Positions 8,878 through 17,477 of a stretch of DNA of 64,000 bases are shown here, piece by piece (position 1 is the stretch's first letter; each line of letters starts with the position of its first letter). The DNA is taken from positions 496,001 to 560,000 of the forward strand of contig CABIZO010000001.1 in NCBI GenBank assembly GCA_902363255.1, given 5' to 3'. Position numbers and translations under genes: made by a program. Under the pieces are notes generated by a model that searched no databases, was not told the DNA's origin, and was given only the letters and a program-made list of their open reading frames with translations. Source of the stretch: Peptostreptococcaceae bacterium (GTDB lineage Bacteria > Bacillota > Clostridia > Peptostreptococcales > Peptostreptococcaceae).

Positions 8878-9689
8878 ATGATTTTTTTATCAGAGTTAAT
8901 TACATATGAAAAAGTAAAAGAGACTGTTATAAAAAATAAAGAATACTTAAAAAATATATATGAATTTGTAGGGACTATTGATGCTTTAATAGGTGTTTCT
9001 TCATTTAGACAGTCCTTGAATTATTATTCAAAACCAGATTTATTTATATCAAATAAAAGGAGTAAAAACTTAATAGATTTTATAGATTTATATCATCCAT
9101 TAGTTGAAAATCCTGTATCTAATTCTTTAAGTGCAAAAGATGGAGTTCTAGTGACAGGATCAATGTATCTGGTAAATCTACCTTTATAAAAAGTGTGGCA
9201 ATAAATCAAATATTAGGACAAACTGTTTTTACAACTTGTGTAAAATCATATAAAGCATCATTTTTCAATATTTACACATCAATGGCTTTAAAAGATGATG
9301 TGCTTAAAAATGAGAGTTATTATATTGTAGAAATAAAGTATTTAAAAAGGATTATAGATAAATCTAAAGATAAAATGCCTAAATTATGCTTTGTAGATGA
9401 AATACTTAGAGGTACGGATACCATTGAAAGAATAGCATCTTCCAGTGAAGTACTCAATTACTTTAATAATTCTAATTGTATTTGTTTCGCAGCTACCCAC
9501 GATATAGAGCTGACATATTTGTTGGAAGATAAGTTTGATAATTATCATTTTGAAGAGGAAATAACAGATAATGATATGGTTTTTGATTATAAGTTAAGAG
9601 AAGGTAGAGCAAAATCTAGAAATGCTATTAAGTTGTTAGCATTAATGGGGTATGATGATACGATTATTGATGATGAAATGAGAGAGTAG
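8878..9689 (+). pseudogene. MutS-like (domain V) ATPase remnant, truncated and frameshifted
   Basis: The C-terminal part of a MutS-family mismatch-repair-like ATPase. The first 95 codons read as clamp/lever region (YHPLVENPVSNSLSAKDGVLVTGS). The frame then breaks inside the Walker A loop near 9161-9164; adding one A gives TGSNVSGKSTFIKSVAINQ and the second frame continues to the end. Walker B LCFVDEILRGTDT, the signature IERIASS and the ATHDIELTYLL switch are intact. The N-terminal half of the protein is absent upstream, where only AT-rich non-coding DNA is seen. There is no ribosome site before 8878. This is therefore a two-lesion relic (N-terminal loss plus 1-base deletion), unlikely to be functional. 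Confidence 0.85.
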
Positions 9690-9824
9690 AGAAGTTTATG
9701 ACTACTGGAAAGTGGAAGTAACATATAATTTTTTAGTATAAATATTTGAGTATTCTATAATAGGCAATATATAACTTAGTATAAATAAAAATAATATGAA
9801 AGAATAATATATTAAAAATAAAAA

Positions 9825-9864
9825 GGTAATAATTTTAGAAGATAAATTATCTAAAATTATTACC
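9825..9864 (-). terminator. Terminator of the nadABC operon
   Basis: A perfect 15-bp inverted repeat (GGTAATAATTTTAGA) just downstream of nadC, followed leftward by CCTTTTTATTTTT. It may also end the relic to its left. Confidence 0.8.
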
Positions 9865-9873
9865 TTAAGTAAA

Positions 9874-10713
9874 TTATATATTTTTTAAATTTTTCATGCT
9901 AAGATCAAGGTTTTTAACGGAGTGAGTAAGAGCACCCACAGATATACAGTCGACACCAATTTCAGCTATGGACTTAATATTTTCCAATCTTACATTACCA
10001 GAAAACTCAATAATAGCTTTATCTCCAATCATTTCAACTGCTTCTTTTGCAGTGTCTAAACTCATATTATCCAACATGATAATATCAACTTTAGCTTCAA
10101 GTGCTTCTTTAACCATATCTAAAGTCTCAGTTTCAACTTCAATTTTTCTAACAAAAGAAGAATTTTCTCTACAAAGTTTAACTGCATTAGTAATACCACC
10201 AGCTGCAGCAATATGGTTATCTTTTAGCATAACCCCATCAGATAAGTTAAATCTATGGTTGTGACCGCCACCAATTTTAACAGCATATTTTTCGAGAATC
10301 TTTAAATTAGGTGTAGTTTTTCTAGTATCTAATAACTTAGCGTTAGTATGTTCAATTTCTTTTACATATTTATTAGTAAGGGTGGCAATACCACTCATTC
10401 TTTGTAATAAATTTAGAGCAACACGTTCACCTTGAAGAATATATCTAGTATTTCCTTTTATAAGAGCTATTTTATCTCCAGGATAAATTCTGTCCCCATC
10501 ATTTTTAAAAAAAGTCACTTCCACATTGCCAAGAATTTTAAAAACTCTTTCAAAAACTTTAAGACCAGCAATAATTCCTTCTTCCTTGCAAATTAAATCT
10601 ACAGTAGAATTACTATCTTCATTAATTACAGAATTTGTACTTATATCTTCTCCTGGAATATCCTCCACAAGAGCATCTTTAATTATTTTATCTACTACTA
10701 AAAAATTAATCAT
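9874..10713 (-). CDS. nadC: Nicotinate-nucleotide pyrophosphorylase (carboxylating)
   Basis: A 279-residue quinolinate phosphoribosyltransferase. It turns quinolinate and PRPP into nicotinate mononucleotide, the last dedicated step of de novo NAD synthesis. The diagnostic motifs are DTRKTTP (129-135) and KIGGGHNHRFNLSDGVMLKDNH, which bind quinolinate and PRPP; EFSGNV and SVGALTHS form the C-terminal barrel. Length is normal for the family. It is the last gene of the leftward nadA-nadB-nadC operon; its start overlaps the end of nadB by 8 bases. Confidence 0.96.
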   Translation of the reverse strand: MINFLVVDKIIKDALVEDIPGEDISTNSVINEDSNSTVDLICKEEGIIAGLKVFERVFKILGNVEVTFFKNDGDRIYPGDKIALIKGNTRYILQGERVALNLLQRMSGIATLTNKYVKEIEHTNAKLLDTRKTTPNLKILEKYAVKIGGGHNHRFNLSDGVMLKDNHIAAAGGITNAVKLCRENSSFVRKIEVETETLDMVKEALEAKVDIIMLDNMSLDTAKEAVEMIGDKAIIEFSGNVRLENIKSIAEIGVDCISVGALTHSVKNLDLSMKNLKNI

Positions 10714-11998
10714 CTATAACTCCACCTTTTTCTTTAATAGCTTGTACAACTAGTTTTCTATTATCTTCTTCAATTTCTTCTCTAGATCTATAAATTTTAT
10801 CCACATCAACTTTTGTAAGGTTGAAAGTATCAATTTTATCATTAATTAAGTCAGCAGCTCTTTTTGAAAATACAAGACCTTCAAGAAGAGAGTTGCTAGC
10901 AAGTCTATTTGCACCATGAATTCCCGTACAAGCAGTTTCACCCACAGCATATAAATTTTTCATAGAAGTTTCACTGTTTAAATTAACTTTAATTCCACCC
11001 ATAAAATAATGTTGAGCAGGAGAAACCTTTATAGGCTCTTTAGTTATATCAGTACCTTTTTCTAAGCATTTATTATAAATAGTAGAGAATCTATTTTTTA
11101 AATAATCAGCATCTAAAAAACTTATATCAAGTAATACATAAGGAGTATTAGTTTTTTTCATTTCTTTAAAAATAGCCTCAGATACCACATCTCTAGGTTG
11201 AAGTTCATCAACAAATCTTTCACCATGAACATTGTATAGCTTTCCACCTTCACCCCTTACAGATTCAGAGATTAAAAATCTTCTTTCATCATTAGATTTA
11301 TCATAAAAGGCAGTTGGATGAATTTGAATATAATTTATATCTTTTAGTTCTACATTATGTCTAAGGGCTACAGCCAAACCATCTCCTCTTAGTATCCTTT
11401 GACTAGTAGAGTTTTTATATAAACCACCAATTCCACCACAAGCAAGAACTACAGATTTTGCAAATACATTGATTTGTTTCTTATCTTTTAATAATATAGC
11501 ACCAATGCATTTATCATTTTTTTCTATTATATCAATAAGGAATGTATCCTCTGAGATTCTTATATTTTCACGATTCAAAGCATTTTGTACTAAAGTTTTT
11601 TCAACATTTTCACCAGTGTTATCTTGTGTATGTATAATTCTGTTAATACAGTGAGCACCTTCTTTTGTATAATCCCAGTTACCATTTTCATCTTTATCAA
11701 CATCAAGCCCAAGAGAGACTAAGTAATCTACATTTTCAATAGATTCTTTAGTTAACACTTTTACAGCTTGAACATCATTTTTATATCTACCAGCTTTTAG
11801 AGTATCTTCCATAAAAAATGGAACATCTTCCAAATCTCTAGCAACAGAAATTCCACCTTGCGCTAAAGATGTATTTGTACAATCTATTTTATCTTTTGAA
11901 ACTACCATTACATCTAAGTCTTTACGAAGATTTAGAGCACAGTATAAACCAGCCACACCAGATCCAACAACTAAAACGTCTACATATTTATTTTCCAC
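10706..11998 (-). CDS. nadB: L-aspartate oxidase
   Basis: A 430-residue FAD enzyme that oxidises aspartate to iminoaspartate, the substrate of NadA. FAD-binding GSGVAGLYC is at about 12-20. Substrate and catalytic regions include TSLAQGGI, the QIHPTAFYD stretch, SESVRGEGGKLYN and GANRLASNSLLEGLVF. It is shorter than the about 540-residue E. coli enzyme because much of the C-terminal helical domain is missing, as is common in clostridial NadB. In an anaerobe the electron acceptor is presumably fumarate rather than oxygen. It overlaps nadA by 11 bases and nadC by 8 bases, indicating tight translational coupling. Confidence 0.95.
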   Translation of the reverse strand: MENKYVDVLVVGSGVAGLYCALNLRKDLDVMVVSKDKIDCTNTSLAQGGISVARDLEDVPFFMEDTLKAGRYKNDVQAVKVLTKESIENVDYLVSLGLDVDKDENGNWDYTKEGAHCINRIIHTQDNTGENVEKTLVQNALNRENIRISEDTFLIDIIEKNDKCIGAILLKDKKQINVFAKSVVLACGGIGGLYKNSTSQRILRGDGLAVALRHNVELKDINYIQIHPTAFYDKSNDERRFLISESVRGEGGKLYNVHGERFVDELQPRDVVSEAIFKEMKKTNTPYVLLDISFLDADYLKNRFSTIYNKCLEKGTDITKEPIKVSPAQHYFMGGIKVNLNSETSMKNLYAVGETACTGIHGANRLASNSLLEGLVFSKRAADLINDKIDTFNLTKVDVDKIYRSREEIEEDNRKLVVQAIKEKGGVIDD

Positions 11999-12914
11999 AA
12001 AGAACCATCTCCCCTAATCTATGCATGTTTTCTAGAGATGTTAAAGCCTTTTCTGATATCTCTTTATCTAGAACAACTTCATCTATTTTACCGTATAAAG
12101 CATCATAAACTTTTTCCAAAGAAGTTTTTTTCATATTAGGACAAATCATTCTTTCTGGAAAGTAAAACTTCTTATTTGGATTTCTTTTATTTAATTCATA
12201 TAAAATACCTTCTTCTGTACAAATTATAAATTCATTGTCTTCACATTTTGTTGCAAAGTTAATTATGCCACTTGTACTTCCTATATAATCAGCTAAATCC
12301 CTAACTGGTTTATTACATTCTGGATGAGCTAAAACCTTCGCCTTAGGATGTTCTTGTTTAGTTTTTAGCACTTCTTCAGAAGTAAGTCTTTCATGAGTAG
12401 GGCAGAAACCTTCCCACAAAATAAATTCTTTTTCTGGGAAAAACTCAGCTATGTAACTACCTAAATTTCTATCTGGTAAAAATAAAATTTGTTCATTAGG
12501 TACATTTTTTAAAATATCTAAAGCACTAGATGAAGTAACAGAAACATCACAAAGGGCTTTAACTTCATAAGATGAATTTATATAACATACTTTAAAAGCA
12601 TTTGGATATTTTTTTATCATTTCTTTTAAATCATCTGCATTTGCCATATCAGCCATAGGACATCCTGCATTTGTAGCAGGTAAGATGACAGTTTTGTTTG
12701 GAGATAATATTTTTGCACTTTCCCCCATAAATTTTACTCCACAGAATATAATTAATTCTTCTTCACAATCACGAGCAATTTTGCTTAAATAATATGAATC
12801 ACCAACATAATCAGCAATTTCTTGTATCTCATCAGGCTCATATAGATGAGCAAGTATTATAGCATTTTTTTCTTTTTTTAAATTCAAAATATTTTCTTTT
12901 AAAATATTCCCCAT
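11988..12914 (-). CDS. nadA: Quinolinate synthase A
   Basis: A 308-residue [4Fe-4S] enzyme condensing iminoaspartate with dihydroxyacetone phosphate to quinolinate. The three cluster cysteines are visible in AGCPMADM (C85), GFCPTHERL (about 171) and MICPNMKK (about 256). HLYEPDEIQEIADYVGDS and the VTSSSA segment are also conserved. The first gene of the NAD operon; its start lies only 16 bases from the 50-bp palindrome that probably binds NiaR. Ribosome site AAAAGGGTG precedes the ATG. Confidence 0.96.
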   Translation of the reverse strand: MGNILKENILNLKKEKNAIILAHLYEPDEIQEIADYVGDSYYLSKIARDCEEELIIFCGVKFMGESAKILSPNKTVILPATNAGCPMADMANADDLKEMIKKYPNAFKVCYINSSYEVKALCDVSVTSSSALDILKNVPNEQILFLPDRNLGSYIAEFFPEKEFILWEGFCPTHERLTSEEVLKTKQEHPKAKVLAHPECNKPVRDLADYIGSTSGIINFATKCEDNEFIICTEEGILYELNKRNPNKKFYFPERMICPNMKKTSLEKVYDALYGKIDEVVLDKEISEKALTSLENMHRLGEMVLCGK

Positions 12915-12930
12915 ATTTTACACCCTTTTC

Positions 12931-12980
12931 TGTTATAATGTTTTTACAAGTGTATATACACTTGTAAAAACATTATAACA
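12931..12980. promoter_or_regulatory. Perfect 50-bp palindrome: probable NiaR operator with nadA promoter
   Basis: The two 25-base arms are exactly complementary with no loop. The centre reads ACAAGTGTATATACACTTGT. The ends carry TGTTATAAT, a perfect extended -10; read leftward from 12980 it would start nadA transcription inside the palindrome, so a bound repressor would block it. It lies between nadABC and divergent niaR, the classical position for this repressor. NiaR binding is inferred from position and family. Confidence 0.8.
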
Positions 12981-13173
12981 CCACAGTTATTACTACACAA
13001 CAAAAAAACTGATAGTTAAAAACTTAATAAATTATATATAATTGAAATTTATACAATATACTTGAATAATATGTAGAAAATAAGTATGAAAAATAGCGTA
13101 TTGATTTATATTAAAAATCTATATAGAATAGTAAAAAGATAGAGAAACTAATTATTTAAGAAGAAGGTGTGTT

Positions 13174-13683
13174 ATGAATAGCAATGAAAGAAGAGAAAAA
13201 TTATTACATATATTAAAAACATCTAATAAACCTGTGAAAGGTGTAGATTTAGCAAAAGAACTTAATGTAACGAGACAGATTGTTGTAAAGGATATTGCAT
13301 TACTAAGAGCTTCTGGAATTGATATATTAGCTACATCTACTGGATATATAATATATACTATAAAAAATCAAGAATTTAAAATAAAATGCAAGAATCACCC
13401 AAATGATGAACACCTTTTATTAGAATTACAAACGATTATTGATTTAGGTGGAAAAGTGAAGGATGTCATAGTAGATCATCCCACATATGGTACTATTAAA
13501 GCAGAATTAAATCTTGCTTCAAATAGAGATCTAAAGATATTTATGGAAAATAGTAAGAAGAACGGATTTAAGCAATTGTCTAGTTTATCACAAGATTATC
13601 ATGTTCATACAATAGAAGTATCAGATGAAAAAACTTTAGAAGAGATAAAAAAAGAATTAAAAGAAGTAAATATATTAGTATAA
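13174..13683 (+). CDS. niaR: NAD biosynthesis transcriptional repressor NiaR (YrxA)
   Basis: A 169-residue regulator with an N-terminal HTH_11 winged helix (about 6-60: KPVKGVDLAKELNVTRQIVV) and a C-terminal 3H domain, named for three conserved histidines, here in KNHPNDEH, VDHPTYG and YHVHTIEV. NiaR uses niacin as co-repressor to shut down NAD synthesis or salvage genes in Firmicutes. It is divergent from nadABC with the 50-bp palindrome between them, so it most likely controls that operon and possibly itself. Start ATG has AGAAGGTG upstream. Confidence 0.93.
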   Translation: MNSNERREKLLHILKTSNKPVKGVDLAKELNVTRQIVVKDIALLRASGIDILATSTGYIIYTIKNQEFKIKCKNHPNDEHLLLELQTIIDLGGKVKDVIVDHPTYGTIKAELNLASNRDLKIFMENSKKNGFKQLSSLSQDYHVHTIEVSDEKTLEEIKKELKEVNILV

Positions 13684-13699
13684 AACTTGAACTTACTAA

Positions 13700-13727
13700 G
13701 GGCATATCATTTTGTTATGTCCTTTTT
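13700..13727 (+). terminator. Terminator of niaR
   Basis: Stem GGGCATA / TATGTCC (one G-U pair), loop of about 9, then TTTTT. Confidence 0.7.
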
Positions 13728-13855
13728 ATATCTATAAATGAATTATATATATTAATTGCTTTATTTATAGATTTTACTTATTCATTGCATTTTATTAAAT
13801 ACTTTTTTACTATAATTATAGAATATTGAAAATGATGAAAAGGGATGGGATATAT

Positions 13856-14674
13856 ATGAAAGATAAATATTTAATTGGAGAGGTGTGTAAGCTGTTTAAC
13901 ATTTCCCGGGACACCTTAGTTCACTATGATAAAATAGGCCTATTAAGTCCAACAAAAGATGAAAATAATGGATATAGATATTATAAAATTGAGGATTTAA
14001 ATTGTTTAACAGATATAATTTTTTATAAAACATTAAATCTTTCTTTAAATAATATTGATGAGGTCATGAAAGATTCTTCGCCAGAACAAGTATTAAATCT
14101 TATTAAAGATAAGGAAATATATATTCACAAAGAAATTGAAAAATTAAAGAAAGTTCAACGAAGATTGGAAATGATGAAAATATCTGTTGAGGAGTGTATT
14201 TATGACTCCAAAAAAGTTGAGTTAGTAAAAGATGAAAGGGAAAGTTATTTCTTTTTAGAAATTACAAAAGAAGACAAGTTTAATGATTTTATAGAACTTG
14301 TAGAAAAAATTCAAAATATAGATCAATATATATTTGATTATATTAATTTTTCTTTTTTAATAGATGAGGGAGATTTATTTGATGATGATGCAGAGAAAAA
14401 AATTAAGTGGGGACTAACTATAACTGATAATATTGAAAAAATTAAAAATAACATAGAAAGCAAGAGTATTGAATTTATATCAGAAGAAGAATACATGTAT
14501 ACTGTAATAGCATTAGATGACAAGGCTTATGATAACTGGATAAGGTATGTAAGAAAAATAGTAAAAGATAACAATATAAATGTGGCAGGGCCTATCCTTG
14601 GACAAATGCTATTAACCATTTATAAGGACGAAAGCCCTATTGATTATTTTGGACTTTATATTCCTGTAAAATAA
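13856..14674 (+). CDS. MerR family transcriptional regulator
   Basis: A 272-residue regulator. The N-terminal MerR winged helix is clear (YLIGEVCKLFNISRDTLVHYDKIGLLSPT, then NGYRYY). It is followed by a long coiled-coil dimer helix (about 75-120) and a roughly 150-residue C-terminal domain resembling GyrI-like/BmrR ligand-binding domains (Glu-rich, ending DYFGLYIPVK). Start ATG 13856 has GGGATGGGA upstream; earlier in-frame starts lack a site. It lies 125 bases upstream of a MATE exporter whose promoter has MerR-type geometry, so it is probably a drug-responsive activator of that gene. Confidence 0.9.
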   Translation: MKDKYLIGEVCKLFNISRDTLVHYDKIGLLSPTKDENNGYRYYKIEDLNCLTDIIFYKTLNLSLNNIDEVMKDSSPEQVLNLIKDKEIYIHKEIEKLKKVQRRLEMMKISVEECIYDSKKVELVKDERESYFFLEITKEDKFNDFIELVEKIQNIDQYIFDYINFSFLIDEGDLFDDDAEKKIKWGLTITDNIEKIKNNIESKSIEFISEEEYMYTVIALDDKAYDNWIRYVRKIVKDNNINVAGPILGQMLLTIYKDESPIDYFGLYIPVK

Positions 14675-14747
14675 ATTATAGCACTGTAATATATATTTTT
14701 TCATTTTAGATAATGGCATATATTAAAAATTTTTCTTAAAATTCTTG

Positions 14748-14778
14748 TTGACCTGCGCCCTACACCTAGGTTTATCCT
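14748..14778 (+). promoter_or_regulatory. MerR-type promoter of the MATE gene (19-bp spacer)
   Basis: TTGACC (-35, 14748-14753) and TATCCT (-10, 14773-14778) are separated by 19 bases, with outer ACCT...AGGT arms between them. MerR regulators activate such overlong promoters by DNA distortion. The element is GC-rich against its surroundings. Confidence 0.7.
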
Positions 14779-14799
14779 TTAATTAAGGAGTTGATAAAA

Positions 14800-16311
14800 A
14801 TGGATTTACAAGTAAAAAAAATAAAAAAGAATAATAAAAGGGTAAATCTAAATGTTCAAAAATTCAAAGAAGAGTTAATTGAAAAAAGAGAAGAATGCCT
14901 AAGTAGTAAAGCAGACGAGGAAGAGTCGCGGACGTCTGCCGCTTTATGTGGCGAAGATGATAGGCAGAGTAGAAATAATGTTTTTGAAAAAAAATCAATA
15001 AACCAATTAATATTATACTTCTCAATTCCAGCCATAATTTCTTTACTTTTAGAGTCTTTCGCTTCTATGATAGATACAGCCTTTGCAGGTCATTTAGGGA
15101 GTATTAGTAGCGATGCTCTATCAGCAATGGGTATAATTGGCCCAATCCTATCTTTATTAGTTGCTGCCCAATTAATATTTGGTGTATCCACAGGAATAGT
15201 AATAGCAAAGGAAATGGGAGAAAATAATCCACAAAAGATTAATAATACTTTCAAAACAGGATTATATTCGACTATAATATTCAGTTCAATGATTTCTCTA
15301 ATAATATTTATAGGTCAAGACAAATTACTAGATATTATTGGAGCTGCTGGAACAGTAAGAGCTTTAGCAAAGCAATATTTAGATATTGCTGTAATTTTTA
15401 ATGTATTCAGTTCAGTGGGATATACACTAGTTAATAACATAAGATCTTTTGGATACCCAAAGATAGAGATTATAGTTGTGACATCTGCAACAATTATAAA
15501 TATAATCTTCAATGTTCTATTTACTTTCGTATTTAACATGGGTATTGTGGGCATAGCTTTAGCAACATTGATAAGCGAAATATCATATACTTTATTTGCT
15601 TATATTTTCTTAGTAAGAAAAAGTCTTTGGATAAAGAAAAGCAGTATTACACTCAAGGAAGTTAAGCCAATATTAATATTTCTAATTAAAATAGGATTTG
15701 TTCAATTCTTAATGCAAGCCTTAAATAGTTTAAATGGTTTTACAGTTAACAAAATTTTAATTAATTATGGAGAAGTTTTATATATAGGAGCATGGGCAAT
15801 TTGTAACTCTATATATATGATGTTATTGTTACCATTAATAGGATTTACTGAAGGAATTCAATCAGTGATAGCTTATTACCAAGGAAGTCATAATGAAGAA
15901 AAGAAAAGAATATTAAAATCAAAGACTTTAAAATATAGTTTAGCTTATTCTTTAATTACAACAGTTGTAGTTTATGTTTTTGCAAAGGGAATAATAGGAA
16001 TATTCACTTTAGATAAGGGTATAATTGATTCGGCCATAAGTATAACTAGAATAATGCTTTTAGGATTTCCTTTTATGGGTGCTATTTATACTTTGGTAAC
16101 ATTTATGCAAGTATCTGGTCAAGAAGAAAATGCCAGTAAGTTGGAATTTGTGAGACAGGTAGTTTTGTTCATACCATTATGTATAATTATACCTATATTG
16201 ATTAGTAAATTTAACATTATAAATATTGAGCCAAGCTTAGGTGTATTTTTTGCCATGCCAATATCAAATATTATATCTCTGTTCTTTTATGCTGGAGCTA
16301 GAATTAGATAA
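14800..16311 (+). CDS. MATE family multidrug exporter
   Basis: A 503-residue cation-coupled efflux protein with about 12 membrane segments beginning near residue 68 (KKSINQLILYFSIPAIISLLLES). DTAFAGHLGS, GIVIAKEMGENN and ESEISYTLFAY-like helix signals are normal for the family. A highly charged N-terminal extension of about 65 residues is unusual; its DNA at 14914-14951 is GC-rich with an inverted repeat (GCAGACG / CGTCTGC). ATG 14800 has AAGGAG 10 bases upstream. The MerR-type promoter and the adjacent regulator suggest drug-induced expression. Confidence 0.9.
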   Translation: MDLQVKKIKKNNKRVNLNVQKFKEELIEKREECLSSKADEEESRTSAALCGEDDRQSRNNVFEKKSINQLILYFSIPAIISLLLESFASMIDTAFAGHLGSISSDALSAMGIIGPILSLLVAAQLIFGVSTGIVIAKEMGENNPQKINNTFKTGLYSTIIFSSMISLIIFIGQDKLLDIIGAAGTVRALAKQYLDIAVIFNVFSSVGYTLVNNIRSFGYPKIEIIVVTSATIINIIFNVLFTFVFNMGIVGIALATLISEISYTLFAYIFLVRKSLWIKKSSITLKEVKPILIFLIKIGFVQFLMQALNSLNGFTVNKILINYGEVLYIGAWAICNSIYMMLLLPLIGFTEGIQSVIAYYQGSHNEEKKRILKSKTLKYSLAYSLITTVVVYVFAKGIIGIFTLDKGIIDSAISITRIMLLGFPFMGAIYTLVTFMQVSGQEENASKLEFVRQVVLFIPLCIIIPILISKFNIINIEPSLGVFFAMPISNIISLFFYAGARIR

Positions 16312-16407
16312 ATCTTATAATGTATATGTATGTATGACATATGTCATGTAAATTAATAATATGTGTATGATAAAGTATGATTAACATATATATACAGGAG
16401 AGTAATT

Positions 16408-16977
16408 ATGAGTAATATTAATGAAGTTATTGAATTTATAAAAGAAATAGAGAATTTAAAATCAGTTACAAGAACTGCTTGGACAACAACTGGTCGTAGA
16501 GAATCCACTGCAGAGCATTCTTGGAGACTGGCAATGTTGTTAATGGTCTTAGAAGAGGACTTTAAAGATATTGATATTAATAAAGCTATAAAAATGAGTT
16601 TAGTTCATGATTTAGGTGAACTTTATGATGGTGATATATCAGCAAAACTTCAAAGCGAAAATGATAATAAGTCACAAATGGAAGAAAGAGCTATGAAAAG
16701 AATGTTAACAACACTACCAGAAAGTTTAGGCGGAAAAATATATGATTTATGGAAAGAATATAATGAATGTTCTACAAAAGAAGCTAAGCTTGTAAAAGCT
16801 ATGGATAAACTTGAAACTATAGTGCAACATAATCAAGGGAAAAATCCTGATGATTTTGATTATAAATTTAATTTACAATATGGAAGAGAATACTTTGAAG
16901 AAGATGATTTATTAAAGTCTATGAGATCTATAATAGATGAAGATACGACAGATAGTATTAATTTAAAAAATAAATAA
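16408..16977 (+). CDS. HD domain phosphohydrolase (YfbR-like, HD_3)
   Basis: A 189-residue metal-dependent hydrolase. HD-type ligands are visible: H in TAEHSWRLA (about 34), the HD pair in SLVHDLGELYDGD (about 69-70) and a late D in AMDKLETIVQ. Related proteins (YfbR, COG1896) are 5'-deoxynucleotidases; many clostridial members are called HD domain proteins of unknown substrate. Single gene with a good ribosome site (CAGGAGAG) and a strong terminator. Confidence 0.85.
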   Translation: MSNINEVIEFIKEIENLKSVTRTAWTTTGRRESTAEHSWRLAMLLMVLEEDFKDIDINKAIKMSLVHDLGELYDGDISAKLQSENDNKSQMEERAMKRMLTTLPESLGGKIYDLWKEYNECSTKEAKLVKAMDKLETIVQHNQGKNPDDFDYKFNLQYGREYFEEDDLLKSMRSIIDEDTTDSINLKNK

Positions 16978-16982
16978 AGATT

Positions 16983-17016
16983 AAAAGTTGCTAGATTTAC
17001 GCTAGCAACTTTTTTT
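16983..17016 (+). terminator. Terminator of the HD gene
   Basis: Perfect 12-bp stem AAAAGTTGCTAG / CTAGCAACTTTT with a run of T. Confidence 0.9.
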
Positions 17017-17079
17017 ATACCAATAATATTTATAATGAACATATTCTAAAAAGGAATATATTATATTTTAATATATACC

Positions 17080-17108
17080 TTGACAGGCGAAGTATATAAA
17101 AGTACTAT
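17080..17108 (+). promoter_or_regulatory. Promoter of the PadR operon
   Basis: TTGACA (17080-17085), 17-bp spacer, TACTAT (17103-17108). This places the -35 box exactly where an upstream in-frame start of the PadR gene would be, ruling that start out. Confidence 0.7.
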
Positions 17109-17142
17109 AATAGTAAAAAATGGAAAAAAGGAGATGCTGCTA

Positions 17143-17463
17143 TTGTCAATTACATCAGATTTACTAAGGGGGCATACAGAAACAATAATATTAAATGAAT
17201 TAATAAAAGGTGATAGTTATGGATATGCCATTAATAAAGTAATAAAAGAAAAAACTAATAATCTATATGAGTTAAAAGAAGCCACACTATACTCTGCGTT
17301 TAGACGACTGGAGAAGGCAGAGCTAATTACTTCATATTGGGGTAATGAAGGCAGTGGAGCTAGAAGGAGATATTATTCAATAACTGAAATGGGTAGACAG
17401 ACTTATGAACAAAATAAATCAGACTGGGAAGAAGCTAAAAAAATAATTGATAGTTTAATATAA
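17143..17463 (+). CDS. PadR family transcriptional regulator
   Basis: A 106-residue winged-helix regulator (MSITSDLLRGHTETIILNEL; GDSYGYAINKVI; ATLYSAFRRLEKAELI; GARRRYYSITEMG), all hallmarks of PadR. The TTG at 17143 is chosen because AAAGGAG lies 9 bases upstream; an ATG at 17134 is too close to that site, and 17080 is inside the promoter. It heads a three-gene operon with a permease-prefix-domain protein and a DUF4097 protein, a common PadR arrangement in Firmicutes, probably for envelope stress or membrane homeostasis. Confidence 0.88.
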   Translation: MSITSDLLRGHTETIILNELIKGDSYGYAINKVIKEKTNNLYELKEATLYSAFRRLEKAELITSYWGNEGSGARRRYYSITEMGRQTYEQNKSDWEEAKKIIDSLI

Positions 17464-17477
17464 GGAGGAAGACTATT

